A stretch of DNA of 7,970 nt from contig JABDJG010000328.1 in NCBI GenBank assembly GCA_013002595.1, positions 1-7,970 of the forward strand. Reading direction: 5' to 3'. The stretch is from Hyphomicrobiales bacterium (GTDB lineage Bacteria > Pseudomonadota > Alphaproteobacteria > Rhizobiales > Aestuariivirgaceae). The translations under genes and the position numbers were made by a program. The notes under the pieces were generated by a model. It was not told where the DNA came from and did not search any database. It worked only from the letters and a program-made list of their open reading frames with translations. Positions 5,566 through 7,970 of this stretch are shown one piece after another. The stretch's first letter is position 1, and the number at the start of each line of letters is the position of its first letter.

Positions 5566-6525
5566 TTGAAGGCAGTGCCACAGAAAACAGAAAAACTTGG
5601 CCGGGTGCTGATCACCGGCGGCACAGGCTTTATTGGCTCCAACCTGGTGCGCAATCTCACGGCATCGGGCAGTGCCGCCCGGATTGCGGTACTCGACAAC
5701 GAAGTGCTCGGCAATCGCAGTGTGCTTGACGGGTACGATGTTGAATTCATACACGGAGATATCCGTGACGAGACAACGGTGCGCGATGCCGTCAAACGGT
5801 CTGACACCATCGTGCATCTGGCTGCCGATACCCGGGTCATGGATTCGATCGAAAATCCTGCCTTCAACTACGAAAACAACGTGCTCGGCAGCGTTAACCT
5901 GCTGCTTGCAATGCGCGAATTCGGTGTCGCCAGACTGGTCAATGCCTCAACCGGTGGCGCCATTCTCGGTGAAGTGCCGCCGCCGGTGCACGAAGACATG
6001 GTGCCGCGACCTCTGTCGCCTTACGGTGCCGCCAAGCTTGCGGTTGAAGGCTATTGCAGTGCGTTTGCCGCTTCGTATGGCCTCAAGATTGTCTCGCTGA
6101 GGTTCTCCAACGTTTATGGCCCGTTGTCATTCCACAAGGGCAGCGTCGTTGCCGCGTTCCTGCGCAACATCATGGCCGGCAAGCCGGTCACGATTTACGG
6201 CGATGGCAGCCAGATCCGCGACTACGTTTATGTCAATGACCTGTGCAACGGCATCGTGGCAGCGCTTAACAGCGGCGTTGACGGCATCTATCAGCTGGGC
6301 ACCGGCATCCCGACCACGCTCAACGAACTGGTTGTCAAGATGAGGGACGTTACCGGCCACAACAATCCATTCGAGGTGATCTACGAAGACTCCCGCAAAG
6401 GCGAAATCAAGGATACCTACTGTAATATCGACAAGGCGCGCGATGCATTTGGCTTCAATCCCGACACCAGCCTGCCTGAGGGACTGACAAACACCTGGAA
6501 CTGGTTTCTCGATCAGCGGTCTTAG
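5566..6525 (+). CDS. NAD-dependent sugar-nucleotide epimerase/dehydratase (extended SDR, GalE-like)
   Basis: A 319-residue enzyme that acts on a nucleotide-activated sugar, most likely as a 4-epimerase or dehydratase. The NAD Rossmann motif GGTGFIG is at 18-24, HLAAD at 84-88, the Ser/Thr site NASTGG at 126-131 and catalytic Y153/K157 in SPYGAAKLAVEGY. RFSNVYGP (179-186) and YGDGSQIRDYVYVNDL (211-226) are typical of the GalE/WbpP/RmlB-related group. Length is normal. The start is a TTG at 5566 or GTG at 5575; an in-frame stop at 5554-5556 bars a longer version, and neither candidate has a good ribosome site. The gene stands alone between a strong terminator and a convergent glycosyltransferase gene, whose stop codon interleaves with its own. 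It probably makes a second sugar donor for the same glycan as the upstream sulfoquinovose synthase (inference). The exact product is not assignable by eye. Confidence 0.9.
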   Translation: MKAVPQKTEKLGRVLITGGTGFIGSNLVRNLTASGSAARIAVLDNEVLGNRSVLDGYDVEFIHGDIRDETTVRDAVKRSDTIVHLAADTRVMDSIENPAFNYENNVLGSVNLLLAMREFGVARLVNASTGGAILGEVPPPVHEDMVPRPLSPYGAAKLAVEGYCSAFAASYGLKIVSLRFSNVYGPLSFHKGSVVAAFLRNIMAGKPVTIYGDGSQIRDYVYVNDLCNGIVAALNSGVDGIYQLGTGIPTTLNELVVKMRDVTGHNNPFEVIYEDSRKGEIKDTYCNIDKARDAFGFNPDTSLPEGLTNTWNWFLDQRS

Positions 6526-7790
6526 CTGCTGCGCGAGAACAGGTTCTTCCAGATGATGGCCTTCCTGATATGGCTGAACAGCCTGAACGGCATGCCGATA
6601 TCCCACCAGTATGAATCATAAAAGATGGCCAGGCTTTCGATACGTGCGGCCGGTTGCTCGATAAGCTCGGGCACATAGTGCGCGCGCAACAGCCGGCGGC
6701 GGTACAGCCAGGTTCTGAACCTGCGCGTATAACGGGTTGTCGGGTCCTGCAACATCGCCTCGAACTGTTGCGCCGCGATGATGTCGTGCGCGCTTTCGCC
6801 CGCCTGACCGGCAGCAAGCTGGCTGAAGAAATCGGATTTCGTCCTGTTCAACTGCTGGAATTTTGCTGGCAGGCTGGCGGGCGCCGGCCTGGATGACGAC
6901 ATGAACCCGGCGGCAACCAGATCATCGGGAGATGAATAACGGTGGGCCTTTTTGAGGATGGCGGACGGCCACTGGCTGGAGGACTTGCTCAAATACATCG
7001 ACAGCGCGTTCGGGTCGAGCCGGTCACGGTTGGTCTGTTCGTGCGCCATTCGCTTTTGAAATCCCGGCCGGAATTTGAAGTGGGCGAGAACGCCGTTGTG
7101 AAACCCGAGCGGCAGCGGCGTGCCGACATGGGTCGACTTCACGTACCGGTAGCCTTGATGCCAGAAGACAAAGGGGATCTTGCCCAGGCGGGGGGATGCA
7201 TTCTTGCTGCCGGTCAAGACCGCTCGGCCACCGCCCTTGGTGCGGTATTCGACATAAGGGTACTGGTCGATTTCAGCCAGATGACTTTCCTCGAACGGCA
7301 TGAACAAAGGCGCAGCGGTCACAAGCTCATCAAAGCTTGCATAGGTCTGACTGCCTGCAGCGGTCAGGTCATCGCTGAAAAAGTCGACCATCGGGCAATA
7401 CAGTCCCATATCGAGCCGGCGTTCCATCGCGGTGCGCAGCTGCTGGACGGTTTCAATGCCTGGCGGAAGGATCATGAACTCATCGGCATCGACAACCAGG
7501 ACCCAGCGGTTCATGCAGCGCTCGCCGGCGATCGTGTTAACCCAGTTGATGCCAGCAATACTGTCGCGGTAGCTCTGTTGGGTGTGGTAGAGCGCAAGGC
7601 CGTCCAGCCCGGACAGACAGCCTTGCGAACCGTCCTGGCTGTCATTGTCGATGACGATGAATTTTTCGACGCCAAGGTCTGCATAGTGCTGCAAGAACGC
7701 CGGCAGTATATCGCACTCGTTTCGAATGACTGTTATGAGGACGATGTCGTTCTCGCCAACGGTACCCAGACTGTCCTTGATAACGTCCAT
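6522..7790 (-). CDS. Glycosyltransferase, family 2-like (Glyco_tranf_2_4 type)
   Basis: A 422-residue protein, soluble by inspection, with a GT-A-type N-terminal domain. The region ITVIRNECDILPAFLQHY (19-36), IVIDNDSQDGS (45-55) and the metal-binding-type DADEF (101-105) are clear. VLAHFKFRPGF (234-244) is characteristic of this group of bacterial transferases. The C-terminal third is rich in Arg and aromatic residues (for example FRTWLYRRRLLRAHYVP) and may contact membrane or substrate. I chose ATG 7790 because it lies 13 bases after the stop of the upstream gene and just ahead of the domain. In-frame ATGs at 7871 (with AGGA upstream) and 7901 would add residues of low-complexity composition and AT-ending codons that overlap a better reading frame. 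It likely transfers a sugar onto a glycan or lipid; acceptor and donor unknown. Confidence 0.9.
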   Translation of the reverse strand: MDVIKDSLGTVGENDIVLITVIRNECDILPAFLQHYADLGVEKFIVIDNDSQDGSQGCLSGLDGLALYHTQQSYRDSIAGINWVNTIAGERCMNRWVLVVDADEFMILPPGIETVQQLRTAMERRLDMGLYCPMVDFFSDDLTAAGSQTYASFDELVTAAPLFMPFEESHLAEIDQYPYVEYRTKGGGRAVLTGSKNASPRLGKIPFVFWHQGYRYVKSTHVGTPLPLGFHNGVLAHFKFRPGFQKRMAHEQTNRDRLDPNALSMYLSKSSSQWPSAILKKAHRYSSPDDLVAAGFMSSSRPAPASLPAKFQQLNRTKSDFFSQLAAGQAGESAHDIIAAQQFEAMLQDPTTRYTRRFRTWLYRRRLLRAHYVPELIEQPAARIESLAIFYDSYWWDIGMPFRLFSHIRKAIIWKNLFSRSS

Positions 7791-7803
7791 CTCGCAAGAT
7801 CCA

Positions 7804-7970
7804 CTATTTCCGGCGCAGGAATCTGAAGAATTTTCCCAGGCCGGCAAACGGGAATTTGCGCTGTTTTGCATATATGTTCCTGATTTTCTTGCCTGTTTCA
7901 TATGTGCCAGACGAGAACAGCAACAACGGGATCAAATCACGGGGCAGGTGCTCAAGGTACGGTGTAATGG
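7804..7970 (-). CDS. C-terminal end of an unidentified protein, cut by window edge
   Basis: Fifty-four codons open from the window edge to TAG at 7806-7804. The fragment starts ITPYLEHLPRDLIPLL and ends in a basic, aromatic tail GLGKFFRFLRRK. It reads like a genuine protein terminus, and its codon choice resembles the neighbours better than the competing N-terminal extension of the glycosyltransferase. The stop is 13 bases before the chosen glycosyltransferase start, so the two are probably co-transcribed. I do not recognise the family; given the context a glycan enzyme is plausible but not shown. Confidence 0.6.
   Translation of the reverse strand, partial: ITPYLEHLPRDLIPLLLFSSGTYETGKKIRNIYAKQRKFPFAGLGKFFRFLRRK

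Noticed and set aside
6942..7826. 294-codon plus-strand open frame
   Set aside because: It lies antisense to the glycosyltransferase, which has clear motifs (DADEF, HFKF). It shows no recognisable domain and is a shadow of GC-rich codon use.
1..7970. Mobile element, CRISPR or defence system
   Set aside because: No transposase, integrase, terminal inverted repeats, direct-repeat arrays or nuclease domains were seen. All long genes are metabolic, regulatory or glycan-related, except the unidentified partial gene at 7804-7970.

Overview
The window is GC-rich, densely coded chromosomal DNA that looks alphaproteobacterial. The organism is an inference. It rests on the base composition, the gene families present (an FCD-type GntR regulator with a DapA-superfamily lyase, and a UDP-sulfoquinovose synthase), and a very long Shine-Dalgarno sequence at 1663-1677 that matches the complement of the 16S rRNA 3' end as it ends in that class. 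I saw no transposase, integrase, tRNA, rRNA or CRISPR array.

Left part (1-1590, minus strand): a two-gene operon. A GntR/FCD regulator (826-1536) is translationally coupled by an 11-base overlap to a DapA-superfamily lyase or aldolase (1-836, C-terminal end outside the window). A candidate promoter with an embedded GTATAC-type operator lies just upstream of the regulator (1560-1590).

Middle part (1590-4001, plus strand, divergent): first a compact non-coding or leader region. It has a candidate promoter, a 15-base perfect anti-16S Shine-Dalgarno, a 26-codon ORF, a hairpin and a strong intrinsic terminator at 1814-1840. After it comes a fusion of an aldo/keto reductase with a Rid (YjgF) domain (1871-3346). 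This overlaps by 8 bases a small zinc-ribbon class I methyltransferase (3339-4001).

Right part (4249-7970): sugar-nucleotide and glycan genes. A UDP-sulfoquinovose synthase (sqdB/SQD1 type, 4249-5487) ends in a near-perfect intrinsic terminator. A second extended-SDR sugar epimerase/dehydratase follows (5566-6525). Converging on it with interleaved stop codons is a minus-strand glycosyltransferase (6522-7790), preceded on the same strand by the C-terminal end of an unidentified gene (7804-7970).

Reading together: the right part can supply UDP-sulfoquinovose and a second modified nucleotide sugar and contains one transferase, which suits a sulfoquinovose-containing glycolipid or surface polysaccharide. 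The left and middle part looks like a regulated small-molecule pathway (lyase, reductase plus Rid, methyltransferase) whose substrate cannot be told from sequence alone. The most unusual items are the leader region at about 1615-1840 and the reductase-Rid fusion that follows it.
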